In this document: piece after piece, positions 17,132 to 26,436 of the stretch
Position numbering within the stretch: position 1 is the stretch's first letter
Layout: the number at the start of each line of letters is the position of its first letter
The notes under the pieces: model-generated
Database searches by the model: none
Seen by the model: only the letters and a program-made list of their open reading frames with translations
What the model was told of the DNA's origin: nothing
Made by a program: the position numbers and the translations under genes
Source: CAJAQL01 sp964442965
Lineage (GTDB): Bacteria > Patescibacteriota > Minisyncoccia > UBA6257 > 2-01-FULL-56-20
Direction: 5' to 3'
Length of the DNA stretch: 57,258 bases
Assembly (NCBI GenBank): GCA_964442965.1
Contig: CAYUBE010000004.1
Span: 1 to 57,258 of the forward strand

Positions 17132-18862
17132 ATGGAAAACGCACCTAAGTTTTTAAGGGATTTTTCAAAGATTGGTGACAAGACAGAACGTGATAGCGTT
17201 GCTGAAGAAATTCGTTCAAAAAGGAGCGAGTATTTTCGTGATGAGAAAAAAAGAGAAGAACAGGTGGGTGAAAATAAAGAAAATATCTCCAGGGAACTCG
17301 AAAATATAAAAAAAACAGAACAAGACATCGAGCGATTAAATGAATCAGGGGTTGGTAAATTCTTAAACTATTTCAAAGTAAGAAAATTAAAAGCCGATAT
17401 TCTAAATGGGACCAAAAGCTATGAGGAGCTAAAGGAATCTCAACCCATATTTCTCGAGCATAAAAAAGACATCTCCGAGATAGAAAAAAAATCTGTCGAG
17501 AGACAATCAGAATTTTTGTTAGATGATTTTTATAAAAAACAAAAAGAAAAATGGGCAGAGTCTGAATATACGAAGGAGGATATTTCCAAATATTTTACGG
17601 AAGAACAGTTATCTTCGCTTTCATTGGAGGATTACGCCCTCTTACTGAGAAGATTTCCAAATGAAATGGTAACTCATGTGACCCGTCAGGGAATAAGAGA
17701 TCATGTTGGACACGCCTTTCATACTGCGGGCGAAGGAGAATATCATACTGGTTTCATGAACATCGTTGACAGCGGAAGTCTTCGCTCCGCCCTGAGTATC
17801 GCGATGACTGAGGAGGAGAAGAAAGAAAAGATTGAAAGGCTGGTTATCAATAAGGATCATGATACAAAAAAAGAAGCATTAGAACGTTTGGATAGAGTGA
17901 CAGATCCCGACCGCCAATATGAAAATGGAATAGGCAGTTACGGCGATCGTGCCGCCGTTCATGTTGCCGCCGAAAACGTCGCCGACGCCTTCTATGGAGC
18001 AGAGAAGGGAAATGAAATATTTATAGCATATCCTTCGGTTTTCATAGCATCCCAATATCGCTTTCGTGGTGACCTTACCCAAGGAGGAGACAATGACTAC
18101 AACGATCAATGGGTTTGGGCGAACGAAGAAAGGGGCATAAATATTAATGCCGGACTGATTTTCATTCCCGCCGACGCTGAGGTTGATAAGAAGACTGGAT
18201 CGAGATATGAAATCGACGAAAATAACAATCCAATAGTAAATAAGAATTACCAATTACTGTTCAGAAAATTAATTGACTCTCGTGAATTCGTTGAATTTGC
18301 CCAAAAAGCCATGGAAGTAGTTGATATGCCACCGACTCCCGAAAAATTACAACCGTTCCGCGATAAATTGAAAACTGATTACGGCATCGCCGATCCTCGA
18401 TTGCAGGATGTCGTTCTGAATTACCAGAATCTTCATAGTTTACAAACGGCGAAGGGACGCCGTACAGAAAGTTCAACGGGGAGTGAGTCGATTGATTCTT
18501 TGATTGATCAAGACTTAAAAGATGGAGGGATCTTATATCAAGAAACCAAAAACCGGATAAACTCAAAAGATTTTTGGGAAAATTATTTTAAAGAACATCC
18601 CGAAAAAAAACCTACAAAAATCGTTTATTACAAGGGAGACGATCCGACAAAGGCTTTGATGGATTGGAAATCGGTGAATCGGATAAATAAAAAGGGACCG
18701 AAGTTTAATCTAGGCTTTAGTGAAAATGAAGTTGCTCCGGGAAATGATCTCGACCTCCTCGGGCAAATAGATCGCTTTAAGAGTATCGGGACACAAGTCA
18801 TTGAAGATTACTTTGAGAGCAAAATGTTGCGTGAAAATATGCAGTTACACCAAGTAGGTTGA
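17132..18862 (+). CDS. large protein of unknown function
   Basis: 576 residues, soluble, no signal peptide or membrane helix. About 1-130 is charged and helical (probable coiled coil, EEQVGENKENISRELENIKK). About 150-380 looks like a globular domain with conserved-looking motifs RQGIRDHVGHAFHTAG, YHTGFMNIVDSG, YGDRAAVHVAAENVADAF and IAYPSVFIASQYRF. About 380-576 contains IVYYKGDDPTKALMDW. I cannot assign a family. The His-rich and Tyr/Arg motifs could belong to an enzyme, and an effector or host-interaction protein is conceivable. It is monocistronic, between yraN and the tRNA cluster. A TACAAT box lies about 10 nt upstream of the start, suggesting a leaderless mRNA. Confidence 0.75.
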   Translation: MENAPKFLRDFSKIGDKTERDSVAEEIRSKRSEYFRDEKKREEQVGENKENISRELENIKKTEQDIERLNESGVGKFLNYFKVRKLKADILNGTKSYEELKESQPIFLEHKKDISEIEKKSVERQSEFLLDDFYKKQKEKWAESEYTKEDISKYFTEEQLSSLSLEDYALLLRRFPNEMVTHVTRQGIRDHVGHAFHTAGEGEYHTGFMNIVDSGSLRSALSIAMTEEEKKEKIERLVINKDHDTKKEALERLDRVTDPDRQYENGIGSYGDRAAVHVAAENVADAFYGAEKGNEIFIAYPSVFIASQYRFRGDLTQGGDNDYNDQWVWANEERGININAGLIFIPADAEVDKKTGSRYEIDENNNPIVNKNYQLLFRKLIDSREFVEFAQKAMEVVDMPPTPEKLQPFRDKLKTDYGIADPRLQDVVLNYQNLHSLQTAKGRRTESSTGSESIDSLIDQDLKDGGILYQETKNRINSKDFWENYFKEHPEKKPTKIVYYKGDDPTKALMDWKSVNRINKKGPKFNLGFSENEVAPGNDLDLLGQIDRFKSIGTQVIEDYFESKMLRENMQLHQVG

Positions 18863-18880
18863 ATTTATATCACTCTTCTG

Positions 18881-18952
18881 TGCCGCGGGAGGGAATTGAA
18901 CCCCCGACGCCAGCCTCTTCAGGGCTGCGCTCTACCACTGAGCTACCGCGGC
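18881..18952 (-). tRNA. tRNA-Phe (GAA)
   Basis: 72 nt cloverleaf on the minus strand: acceptor GCCGCGG/CCGCGGC, D-stem GCTC/GAGC, anticodon stem CAGCC/GGCTG with loop CTGAAGA (anticodon GAA), T-stem GGGGG/CCCTC with loop TTCAATT, discriminator A. CCA is not encoded. Confidence 0.95.
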
Positions 18953-19045
18953 ATACCAAAATTGCCTCGTTATAATAACAGGCAACGATTTTTTTTTCAA
19001 ATCGTTTTTATAAACGGAGCATCTCCTTTCCAAAAGATTTTTTAA

Positions 19046-19108
19046 ACACTCAGATAAGGCATTTAGGGGGCTCGTCTTCGCATGCCCCTAAATGCCTTAT
19101 CTGAGTGT
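19046..19108. other. perfect 24-bp hairpin between tRNA-Phe and tRNA-Pro
   Basis: Arms 19046-19069 and 19085-19108 are exact complements (core CTCAGATAAGGCATTTAG) with a 15-nt loop. There is no T-tract on either side. It lies between two minus-strand tRNA genes and could be a processing structure, or a palindromic element of the same kind as those at 16475 and 40379. Confidence 0.75.
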
Positions 19109-19140
19109 AACGTCTTTCGAAAAACTTGAGATCGGAATTG

Positions 19141-19211
19141 TCGGGCTGCTGGGAATTGAACCCAGTCTACCTGCTCCCAAAGCAGGCGTACTACCGGTAT
19201 ACGACAGCCCG
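19141..19211 (-). tRNA. tRNA-Pro (UGG)
   Basis: 71 nt on the minus strand: acceptor CGGGCTG/CAGCCCG (C1-G72, as is typical of bacterial tRNA-Pro), D-stem GTAT/GTAC, anticodon stem CCTGC/GCAGG with loop TTTGGGA (anticodon TGG), T-stem CTGGG/CCCAG, discriminator A. CCA is not encoded. Confidence 0.95.
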
Positions 19212-19296
19212 TTTTTTTGCGTCGAAACACTGCTCATATCGTCGCCATTCACAATATCTTAAATCTGTTTTAGAATCAAACCGAAATCGTTTTCTC

Positions 19297-19368
19297 GTCC
19301 TCGTAGCTCAATGGATAGAGCAGGACTCTTCTAAGGTCTTGATGGGGGTTCGATTCCCTCCGGGGGCA
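19297..19368 (+). tRNA. tRNA-Arg (UCU)
   Basis: 72 nt: acceptor GTCCTCG/CGGGGGC (with two G-U pairs), D-stem GCTC/GAGC, anticodon stem GGACT/GGTCT with loop CTTCTAA (anticodon TCT), T-stem GGGGG/CCCTC with loop TTCGATT, discriminator A. The serine recombinase gene lies 128 nt downstream and faces it, so this tRNA is the probable integration target of the accessory block to the right. Confidence 0.93.
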
Positions 19369-19443
19369 CAACTCAGGGCGCGGTTCAAGGGACTCTGGTC
19401 CCTGACCCGCGCGGGCGACCTTGTAACCCACCTTGCAAGGGCG

Positions 19444-19479
19444 CAAAACAAAACAGCGATCAATCGCTGTTTTGTTTTT
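19444..19479 (+). terminator. rho-independent terminator after tRNA-Arg
   Basis: Palindrome ACAAAACAGCGAT/ATCGCTGTTTTGT with a short loop, followed by a T-rich run (TTTTTG). The A-tract on the left arm means it could also stop transcripts coming from the recombinase on the minus strand. Confidence 0.75.
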
Positions 19480-19495
19480 GTCCGATAATTTTTTG

Positions 19496-20842
19496 CTATT
19501 GTGCTACTGTTACCGCCAGCGTGATGATTCTATTCTTGAGCACCAATCGACTCTTCAGATTCGATAGCAATTCTCGCTTCTCCGTAATTGATCCTTCGGT
19601 TAACAGATAGACGGCATAAGATTTGGCATCGAATTCTTCGGGTTCTGGATTTTTCTCTCGGTTCTTGCCCAGGGCGATCTTTCGGAACTTGTTGTACCGT
19701 GTTATTTCGTCCTTGAACTTGTGCCTTATACCCAGCTCGCTGATATCAAGCGTATCAAGAATATTCACGATTTGCTCGATGATTTCCTCCTCTTTAATAT
19801 ACCCCTCCGGACAGTGGGGATCCTTTGATTTCGTGCAGCGATAGTACACGTACCGATGCACGTCCCCATTCTGCTGGTTCTTGTACTTCTCGCAAGCCGT
19901 GACCCCTGATCCGCACACCCCGCAGGATATAAGTCTCGTGAAGGCGAACTCCTTGTTGTCTTTATTAATTTCACTCCGGACGAGCTGCTCCTGCACTCGG
20001 TCATAGAGTTCTTTCGTAATGATCGGCGTATGTTGGCCAGTATACCAATTTCCGCTACCGACGGGATATTCAAAGAGGCCATAGTAAAAAGTTTTCTTGA
20101 GGAGCATATAGATGTTCCCAAGAGCCAGAAATTTTCCTGTAGCGGTTTTGAACTTTACCTCATGCCTCAGCCACGCATAGAGCCTTCTGCCCGACCATTG
20201 CTCGTTGGCAACCTTTTCAAACATCTGCTTGATGATGGGCGCACGCACCGGATCGACGATGACTTCGCAGGCCTTGTCTTTGCGCTTTTCGTTTAAATAT
20301 CCAGTCGGGGCCATTGAAGGTCTTAGCCCCTGCTCACACCTTGTCCGTAGCCCTCGTTTCACATTTTCACTTTTATTATCATTCTCAAGTTTTGCCGTTG
20401 AGCAGAGAATCATCAGCATGAATTTCTCGCTCGGGCTGTTCGTGAATTTCTGGCTGAATGTCCTGATTTCAATCAATGATTTCTGATCCATGAGATCGAC
20501 GAGTGTGCCAAGATCGCCCGCATTGCGGCTCAAGCGATCCGGTGCCCATGTTAGAATGCCGCTGAATTTGCCCGAGCGGATATCTTTCAGGAGTTCATTG
20601 AACACTTCGCGTTGCCCGGTCGCCTTCGCCGAGTGACTCTCTTTCCTGATCTCCGCGATCTCAAGCCCATCACGATCGGCGATCTTGATCATCTCCTTGA
20701 TCTGGCTGTCTATTGAAAGGACTTGCTGTTCCTCGCTCTCTGTACTCTTTCTTGCGTACAGACAGTAGGCGACCTTTACTGGCAGCGGCTGATTGGTTGA
20801 GGTCGCCGCTCCTGCCGACCCCTTTATTAGGTTTGTCATCAA
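19496..20842 (-). CDS. serine recombinase (resolvase family), tRNA-Arg module
   Basis: 448 residues. The resolvase/invertase catalytic domain starts with YCLYARKSTESEEQQ (the Ser of RKS is the nucleophile) and continues with LSIDSQIKEM and WAPDRLSRNAGDLG. Then come the recombinase DNA-binding domain (GLRPSMAPTGYLN) and a zinc ribbon (CGVCGSGVTACEKY, then YYRCTKSKDPHC). The tail ends KSRLVLKNRIITLAVTVAQ, so the long coiled-coil region of large integrases is short here. It presumably integrated the accessory block next to tRNA-Arg. Unlike the other two recombinases in this window, I found no inverted copy of its 3' end. Confidence 0.9.
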   Translation of the reverse strand: MMTNLIKGSAGAATSTNQPLPVKVAYCLYARKSTESEEQQVLSIDSQIKEMIKIADRDGLEIAEIRKESHSAKATGQREVFNELLKDIRSGKFSGILTWAPDRLSRNAGDLGTLVDLMDQKSLIEIRTFSQKFTNSPSEKFMLMILCSTAKLENDNKSENVKRGLRTRCEQGLRPSMAPTGYLNEKRKDKACEVIVDPVRAPIIKQMFEKVANEQWSGRRLYAWLRHEVKFKTATGKFLALGNIYMLLKKTFYYGLFEYPVGSGNWYTGQHTPIITKELYDRVQEQLVRSEINKDNKEFAFTRLISCGVCGSGVTACEKYKNQQNGDVHRYVYYRCTKSKDPHCPEGYIKEEEIIEQIVNILDTLDISELGIRHKFKDEITRYNKFRKIALGKNREKNPEPEEFDAKSYAVYLLTEGSITEKRELLSNLKSRLVLKNRIITLAVTVAQ

Positions 20843-20949
20843 GACAATGGATGACGCAACCCCGCCCAGGAGTCCAGAGCGTCCTTATTGGTCGCTCAAA
20901 GCCGTTATAAGGCGACGAAGGGATGAAGAAGGCAACGTAGTTCTAGCCG

Positions 20950-20971
20950 TTCGAATCCTCCCGTCCCCGCC
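20950..20971 (+). other. tRNA 3'-end-like fragment (possible attachment-site remnant)
   Basis: TTCGAATCCTCCCGTCCC followed by CGCC has the form of a tRNA T-loop plus 3' acceptor strand (G73 type, as in tRNA-Ser). The bases before it (AGCCG) cannot form the T-stem, so no complete tRNA is present. Such half-tRNA fragments mark integration junctions. It lies 108 nt upstream of the recombinase start. Confidence 0.35.
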
Positions 20972-21029
20972 GTCTAGGCGTTACTATCGTACCAACCTCG
21001 TAAGTCGAGGTTCTAGTGCGACCGTGACG

Positions 21030-21068
21030 CCCAAAAGAAAATCGCCCTCGGGGCGATTTTCTTTTGGG
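21030..21068. terminator. bidirectional terminator downstream of the defence operon
   Basis: Perfect 18-bp stem (CCCAAAAGAAAATCGCCC and its complement, 3-nt loop). Read on the minus strand it follows the CD-NTase stop by 18 nt and has a T-rich arm (GATTTTCTTTTGGG), ending the long minus-strand operon. Confidence 0.85.
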
Positions 21069-21085
21069 TAGATAAAAGCTAGGAA

Positions 21086-22471
21086 TTAGTTTGGCACATC
21101 TCCAGCTCTTTCTCGAAAGCCGACAAAGAATGGGCCGCTACGACAGACGCATTGATTTGTGGCCCGATTGACAATGAAGCATTCTACCCAATGAACGCCC
21201 GTGTAAAGACTGCGTTCCCATTTTTCATCTCCTCCTATCTCGATCTGACCTCTCAAGCCATCGGCCTGCCGTGCGCTTTCTCCAGTATTTACCACTTGCC
21301 AATAGACATTGTACGGTTCGCCGTAGTCGGTTGTGGCGGTGTACTTAAGCCAGTGATATCTCTGAATCTCCGTTTTCGAAGGAAACGCGCCTTTATAAGT
21401 TCTATTTATCACGCGATGATCATGCCGTCCCCAATAAAGGCCAGCCGAAATATTTACGCTTGCCGAGGTACTCACAAAAGGGATACCTAAATCACTCAAC
21501 TCTTGTTTATGGCTGAAGTTGGCAAGCTGTAAACCATTGATCGATACGGTTAACGATGTTTCTCTGGTTTCTATACCAAATGAGTCACCGAAAATCTTCC
21601 GCCATTTCATTAGGCTACTCGCTTCATTTGCGTCAGCGTAAGCTTCCAAGGAAAGTGTTGCATAAGAATGGACAGCATCTCGAAATTCTGAATATTTTTT
21701 CTGATCTAGATGCCTGTTGAAATATTCCGTCGGCAGCACTGGGTTCGCAACAAGCGGAACCGACGGGTTCTTTTGTAAATACGTATCCAAACGAGAAAGT
21801 AGTCGAGTAAAAGTCGTTGGGAGATCGGGGTATTGTTTCGGGGAGCTGTCTGTTGAAAACACCTGATTTCCTAGGAGCGTCGTTAACAAGATTGACTTTA
21901 TGTCGAAAGTTCCCCTGGAATCACGAATATATTTCAACAGACGTATCGTTTTTATTAAATTCTTTTTTCCAGCGATGGCATTTTGACGAGAAAACCACTG
22001 AGCATATCCATCTCCATCAGTCACCTCGTATTGATTCGTGGTTTTATTCATGATGAAGCACTGAGTTCCAACTGTAATTGCTGGAACTACGTCCATATGA
22101 AAATCGCTTTCATAATCTATAGTGACACATCGAGTTTTCCCCCGAGTATCAATTTTATCCTTATATCGATCCATTTTTTTCAATTGAGCCGAAAGTTTAT
22201 TGAGATAATCTGCAGGACTCCAGCCAGCAACGGCTTCCATCTCAAAAAGGAGATCGACATCGAATTCCATTTCCGAATCGACTGGTTTAATTATGGTTCC
22301 TTGCCTGAACGAACCCTGCGGTCTGGTGTCAATGAATTTATCCCCAAATACTTCGTCGTTCTGCAATATGCTGGTTACGGCTTCGGTAGCTGACTTGGCA
22401 GTCTGATACCTCGTCTCGTTAAGATTGACTGTACTTTTGAGAAAACTATCGAAATAGGATTCAAATTTCAT
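21086..22471 (-). CDS. CBASS CD-NTase (cyclic oligonucleotide synthase) with AGS-C sensor domain
   Basis: 461 residues. Makes a cyclic nucleotide second messenger on phage infection. The nucleotidyltransferase core shows GSFRQGT (53-59), the metal-binding pair in EFDVDL (D71, D73) and the third carboxylate in DFHMDVVP (D127). The C-terminal ~140 residues (SAGLYWGRHDHRV, YHWLKYTA, WQVVNTGESARQADGLRGQI, HWVECFIVN) match the adenylyl/guanylyl and SMODS C-terminal sensor (AGS-C) layout. It starts one nucleotide after the patatin stop (TAA A ATG), so synthase and effector are coupled. No Cap2/Cap3 ubiquitin-like accessory genes are present, so this is a minimal type I CBASS. The product nucleotide cannot be read from the sequence. 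Confidence 0.88.
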   Translation of the reverse strand: MKFESYFDSFLKSTVNLNETRYQTAKSATEAVTSILQNDEVFGDKFIDTRPQGSFRQGTIIKPVDSEMEFDVDLLFEMEAVAGWSPADYLNKLSAQLKKMDRYKDKIDTRGKTRCVTIDYESDFHMDVVPAITVGTQCFIMNKTTNQYEVTDGDGYAQWFSRQNAIAGKKNLIKTIRLLKYIRDSRGTFDIKSILLTTLLGNQVFSTDSSPKQYPDLPTTFTRLLSRLDTYLQKNPSVPLVANPVLPTEYFNRHLDQKKYSEFRDAVHSYATLSLEAYADANEASSLMKWRKIFGDSFGIETRETSLTVSINGLQLANFSHKQELSDLGIPFVSTSASVNISAGLYWGRHDHRVINRTYKGAFPSKTEIQRYHWLKYTATTDYGEPYNVYWQVVNTGESARQADGLRGQIEIGGDEKWERSLYTGVHWVECFIVNRATNQCVCRSGPFFVGFRERAGDVPN

Positions 22472-22472
22472 T

Positions 22473-23408
22473 TTAATGATATATTGGTGAAAATATTTCA
22501 GCCTTATCCACGAAAAACGATTGGATTTCTGGAAGCGCTTTACGAGCCTCGCTCTCGCCCAACCCCTTCAAAGATTCTATTTCAGTAATAATATCGAGTC
22601 CGAATTTTCCATTTGCAACAGCGGGACTAATTCGCGTCACGTTATCACGCCCTGCAAGTATTTGAGCGGTGCCTATAGAAGCGGAAGATTGGGCGCTCAT
22701 AAACAGATCCGCAACCCTAAAACCCCAATACGCCTTGCCCATCGGGAATCTGCGGGCTAGTTTAATGTTAAGAGGCTCGGTGGTGCATCCGATACTCAGT
22801 ACTTTTAGTTGCTCTCGCGGCCATTCAAGAACTCCGATAGCCTCGACGACTGCCAATCCCATCGGATTATTCGCCCACAATCCACCATCCACCAACGGAG
22901 TACCCGAGGCTGAGCTATAAGTTGGAAAATACGTCGGCGCCGCAGACGTCGCCAAAGCAACATCAACAACCTTTTCCTTATAGTCGCGTTGAAATCTTTC
23001 GTGATGCGCCGTCTTATAAACATGGACTTCACCGTTCTCAAGATTCAAACTTGGGATCACCAGCCGATTCTTGCTTTCGCCAAGTTTTTTGTCGCTAAAT
23101 TTTTTTTCGAGAGATGTACGCAATGACGCATTATCATATTTTGAGATACCCAAACTTCTAAAACATCGCGCGAACTTATTCCCCTTAAAAACTTCGGGTC
23201 CCAATTCTTCATAGAACTCCAGAAGCTCTTTTGCGGAAAAACCCATTCCCAAGCCAAGCGCTATAATGCCTCCAGTTGAAGTACCTACAATCAAATCGAA
23301 ATAATCGGATATTTTCTTGCCAGTCGATTCTTCGATAACGCTCAAAAAAGACGCAGGGAAAACTCCCTTGATTCCACCGCCATCAATTGAAAGTATCTTT
23401 TTAATCAT
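22473..23408 (-). CDS. capV: CBASS effector, patatin-like phospholipase (CapV type)
   Basis: 311 residues. Patatin fold: oxyanion hole GGGIKG (10-15), nucleophile elbow GTSTGG (Ser44) and catalytic Asp in VDGGLWANNP (Asp174). In CBASS, cyclic nucleotide binding activates the lipase, which degrades the inner membrane and kills the infected cell. It starts 4 nt after the HsdR stop and ends 1 nt before the CD-NTase start, so it belongs to the same transcript. No extra domain is fused. Confidence 0.9.
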   Translation of the reverse strand: MIKKILSIDGGGIKGVFPASFLSVIEESTGKKISDYFDLIVGTSTGGIIALGLGMGFSAKELLEFYEELGPEVFKGNKFARCFRSLGISKYDNASLRTSLEKKFSDKKLGESKNRLVIPSLNLENGEVHVYKTAHHERFQRDYKEKVVDVALATSAAPTYFPTYSSASGTPLVDGGLWANNPMGLAVVEAIGVLEWPREQLKVLSIGCTTEPLNIKLARRFPMGKAYWGFRVADLFMSAQSSASIGTAQILAGRDNVTRISPAVANGKFGLDIITEIESLKGLGESEARKALPEIQSFFVDKAEIFSPIYH

Positions 23409-23412
23409 TGAT

Positions 23413-26400
23413 TTATGCGGGTAAGTACTCGCGATACACCCTGACCGTTTCTTGATAGATCGACTCTATCAGCCTCTCGGTCTGCATCTGTTCAATGAAG
23501 CCGCGCTGTAGTAAAAGCAGCCGCACATTCTGGCGGATGCGTGCTTTGATGGTTTCGTTGTTCGTCCAGTCTATCGCGAGATCACGACGAATACGCCTCG
23601 TGAGTTCTTTGACGAACTCCTTTATGTCGATGCCCGCCTTCTTGAGGTCGGGGTCTCCAGCGAGCGTATCGTAGAAAACGATCTCTTCCGACGACAAGCC
23701 GAGTTCCTTGCTCTCTTGGTCGAGCTTCTTGATTTCATCGGCGATTTCAAGAAGATGCTTAATAATTTCCGCCGAGCTGATAACGTTATTCTCATACTTC
23801 TCGATCAAATCGGCGAGAAGAGTAAGCATCGTCTCGTAACGAGCCTTGTTTGCGCGAGAGCGCACCTTAATTTCTTGGTCGAGCATCTTGCGGAAAGTGT
23901 CGATCGCAAGGTTTTGATATTTTGATTTTTTAATTTCCTCGGCAAACCTCTCATCAAAAATGGAGATGCTCTTCCTTTCTTCTCCTTCTTTGGCAAAAAG
24001 ATCGATCACGCCCTCCGCTTCAACGGAACCTTGGACGAGGCTACGGATGGCACTTTCCGTTTCTTCAGGGAAGATAATGTGCGGCATGACTGTCTGCTTG
24101 CTAATTGCCTCGCGGATTGATTGGAAGAACTGAATGTCGGAGGCGATCTTCATGGCCTCATCTCCCGGCATAACGAGAGCGTGAAGGCGAGAGAGTTTTG
24201 ATACGACGCCCATATACGCCATCTTGCGATCATCCGAAAGAAGACCGTCCTTAGAAATAACCTCATTCATCGCCGATTGGAAAAGCTCGACCAACTCGAC
24301 GCCTTTTTTCTTTCGCCATCCTGAAAAATCGATGTTGGAGAAATAAAGGGCAACCTCCCCGTAGAGTTGGTTCATCTCGTTGATCACTTCGCCCAATGGA
24401 AGCATCGCTTCCTTTTGAACGTCAGAGTCGTAAATGGCCAGCGCCTGCTTAAGATTTTCGGCGATGCCAATATAGTCCACGATTAAGCCTCCTGGCTTAT
24501 CTTTATAGACACGGTTTACACGGGCGATGGCTTGCATAAGGCCATGATTTTTAAGCGGCTTATCGAGATACATGGTATGCAGGCTTGGCACATCAAAGCC
24601 TGTAAGCCACATCTCGCAGACGATCGCTATACGAAGTGGGTCATTCGCTTTTTTGAAACGCTTCTCGAGTTTCTTTACGTCATGCTCGGTCTGGGTCTGT
24701 CCGGGAAAATCTTCCATACCCGAAATGATCACGGCGCACTCAGGCGCACCAGGGATGTTTTTTATGGCTTGGTACATCGCTACAGCGATGGGACGGCTCA
24801 TTGTAACCACCATAGCCTTTCCTTCAATGGGGCGATTATTGAAGTGTGCGATAATGTCTTTTGATATTTGCTCAATGCGACTCGGAGCGCCAACTACCTC
24901 CTCGAGCACTGCCCATTCCTTACGCGCTTTCGTTTTTTCATCCACAACAACCTCGCCCAATAGATCATCGAATTTACTGTCGATAAAGCGATCGGTTAAG
25001 TGCAGAGGCACGAGACGACCCTCATAATAAATTGGCACGGTCGCTCCATCTTTTACTGCCTGCCCGATCTTGTACGAGCTCACGATATCTCCAAAAACGC
25101 GCATCGTGTCGCGGCTATGCTGCGATATCGGTGTTCCCGTCACGCCCAAGAAGCTCGCATTCGGCAAAGCCTGACGAACGTTGCCTGCAAGCATGCTGTA
25201 CTGCGTGCGGTGCGCCTCGTCCGCAAGGACGATAATGTTCTCTCGCTCCGCAAGGACGGCATTCGCATCAGGATCTTCTTGAAACTTCTGGATAGTTGTA
25301 AAAATGAGCTCGCTTCCGAGATGAGAAAGCCTGTCTTTCAAATCTTTAATGCTGGACGCCCGCTTCGCCAACATACCGTATCCGGTGCGGCTAAACGTCT
25401 TGAAAAGTTGATCATCAAGATCTTCACGGTCAGTGAGAAATACATACGCCGGACTCTTCAGTTCCGGAACGCGCTTCGTTTTATTCACGTAAAAAACCAT
25501 CGAGAGCGATTTGCCCGATCCTTGCGTGTGCCAAAAGACACCAATCTTTCGATCCTGCTCGCCGCGCACTGAACGTACCGTACTCGCAATGGTTTTATTA
25601 ACACCGTAGTACTGATGATAAAGTGCCATCTTCTTCGTAAACGTCACCGCGTCACCATCACCATCAGCCTCAAAAACAGTGAAGTTTTGGATGAGATCGA
25701 GCAGTCGAGCTTTATTGAAAAGTCCTTTTGCGAGCACCTCGAGTTGATTGGCATCTTTTGGTACATCAGATTCAGAATCGATGCCCTTCCATGTGCCATA
25801 GCGTTCCCACGACGAAGAGATCGTCCCGTGCCGGGCTTTCATAAGATCACTAAGGCACAGAACTTGGTTGTACAAGAATAATTTGGGGATCTCCTTCTTG
25901 TAGTACTCCATATCCCGATACGCCTGACCGATGGTAGCTTCTTCACGAACCGGACTCTTAAGTTCCAGAACAGAAAGCGGAAGACCATTTACAAAAATAA
26001 CTCCATCAAGGCGGCAGACATTGTCGATTCCCTGAACCGTGAATTGGTTAACAAATAAAAACTCGTTAGCGTCGGTATTTGTAAAATCAACAAGCTTAAC
26101 AATCTCAGTCTTTTCTTCGCCGTTTTCTCGCCATGTTTTCTTCACTCCTTCGGTGATCAGCGAATACATTTCTTTATTGCCAAGGATGAGATCGGCATTG
26201 TGATATCCGGCGATATCATTTACAACCTGCTCTGCTTGCTCAGCAGGGAGTTGGGGGTTGAAGCGACGAACAGCAGAAAGTAGGCGATTTTTAAGTACAA
26301 CGCCACGAAAATCCTCACGTTCTGCGTTAGGTTGTCCCGGAGCAATTGTTGGACCATAAACATACTCATAGCCCTGGCCTTGTAGCCATTCGATGAGTGA

Positions 26401-26436
26401 TTGCTCTGTTAGATTGTTTTCATTAAGTGGGTTCAT
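23413..26436 (-). CDS. hsdR: type I restriction enzyme, HsdR (translocase/nuclease) subunit
   Basis: 1007 residues, normal length. The N-terminal PD-(D/E)xK nuclease shows DGVIFVNGLPLSVLELKSP (D near 143, E-x-K near 156-158), then the Q-A-Y-R-D motif (IGQAYRDMEYY). The SF2 translocase has Walker A HTQGSGKS (about 303-310), DEAH (about 407) and TGTPI; the C-terminal helical domain binds the MTase core. It overlaps hsdS by 4 nt (ATGA). It cuts DNA lacking the modification set by HsdM/HsdS. Confidence 0.95.
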   Translation of the reverse strand: MNPLNENNLTEQSLIEWLQGQGYEYVYGPTIAPGQPNAEREDFRGVVLKNRLLSAVRRFNPQLPAEQAEQVVNDIAGYHNADLILGNKEMYSLITEGVKKTWRENGEEKTEIVKLVDFTNTDANEFLFVNQFTVQGIDNVCRLDGVIFVNGLPLSVLELKSPVREEATIGQAYRDMEYYKKEIPKLFLYNQVLCLSDLMKARHGTISSSWERYGTWKGIDSESDVPKDANQLEVLAKGLFNKARLLDLIQNFTVFEADGDGDAVTFTKKMALYHQYYGVNKTIASTVRSVRGEQDRKIGVFWHTQGSGKSLSMVFYVNKTKRVPELKSPAYVFLTDREDLDDQLFKTFSRTGYGMLAKRASSIKDLKDRLSHLGSELIFTTIQKFQEDPDANAVLAERENIIVLADEAHRTQYSMLAGNVRQALPNASFLGVTGTPISQHSRDTMRVFGDIVSSYKIGQAVKDGATVPIYYEGRLVPLHLTDRFIDSKFDDLLGEVVVDEKTKARKEWAVLEEVVGAPSRIEQISKDIIAHFNNRPIEGKAMVVTMSRPIAVAMYQAIKNIPGAPECAVIISGMEDFPGQTQTEHDVKKLEKRFKKANDPLRIAIVCEMWLTGFDVPSLHTMYLDKPLKNHGLMQAIARVNRVYKDKPGGLIVDYIGIAENLKQALAIYDSDVQKEAMLPLGEVINEMNQLYGEVALYFSNIDFSGWRKKKGVELVELFQSAMNEVISKDGLLSDDRKMAYMGVVSKLSRLHALVMPGDEAMKIASDIQFFQSIREAISKQTVMPHIIFPEETESAIRSLVQGSVEAEGVIDLFAKEGEERKSISIFDERFAEEIKKSKYQNLAIDTFRKMLDQEIKVRSRANKARYETMLTLLADLIEKYENNVISSAEIIKHLLEIADEIKKLDQESKELGLSSEEIVFYDTLAGDPDLKKAGIDIKEFVKELTRRIRRDLAIDWTNNETIKARIRQNVRLLLLQRGFIEQMQTERLIESIYQETVRVYREYLPA

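Noticed and set aside
19126..19488. 120-residue plus-strand ORF over tRNA-Pro and tRNA-Arg
   Set aside because: Covers two tRNA genes; artefact.
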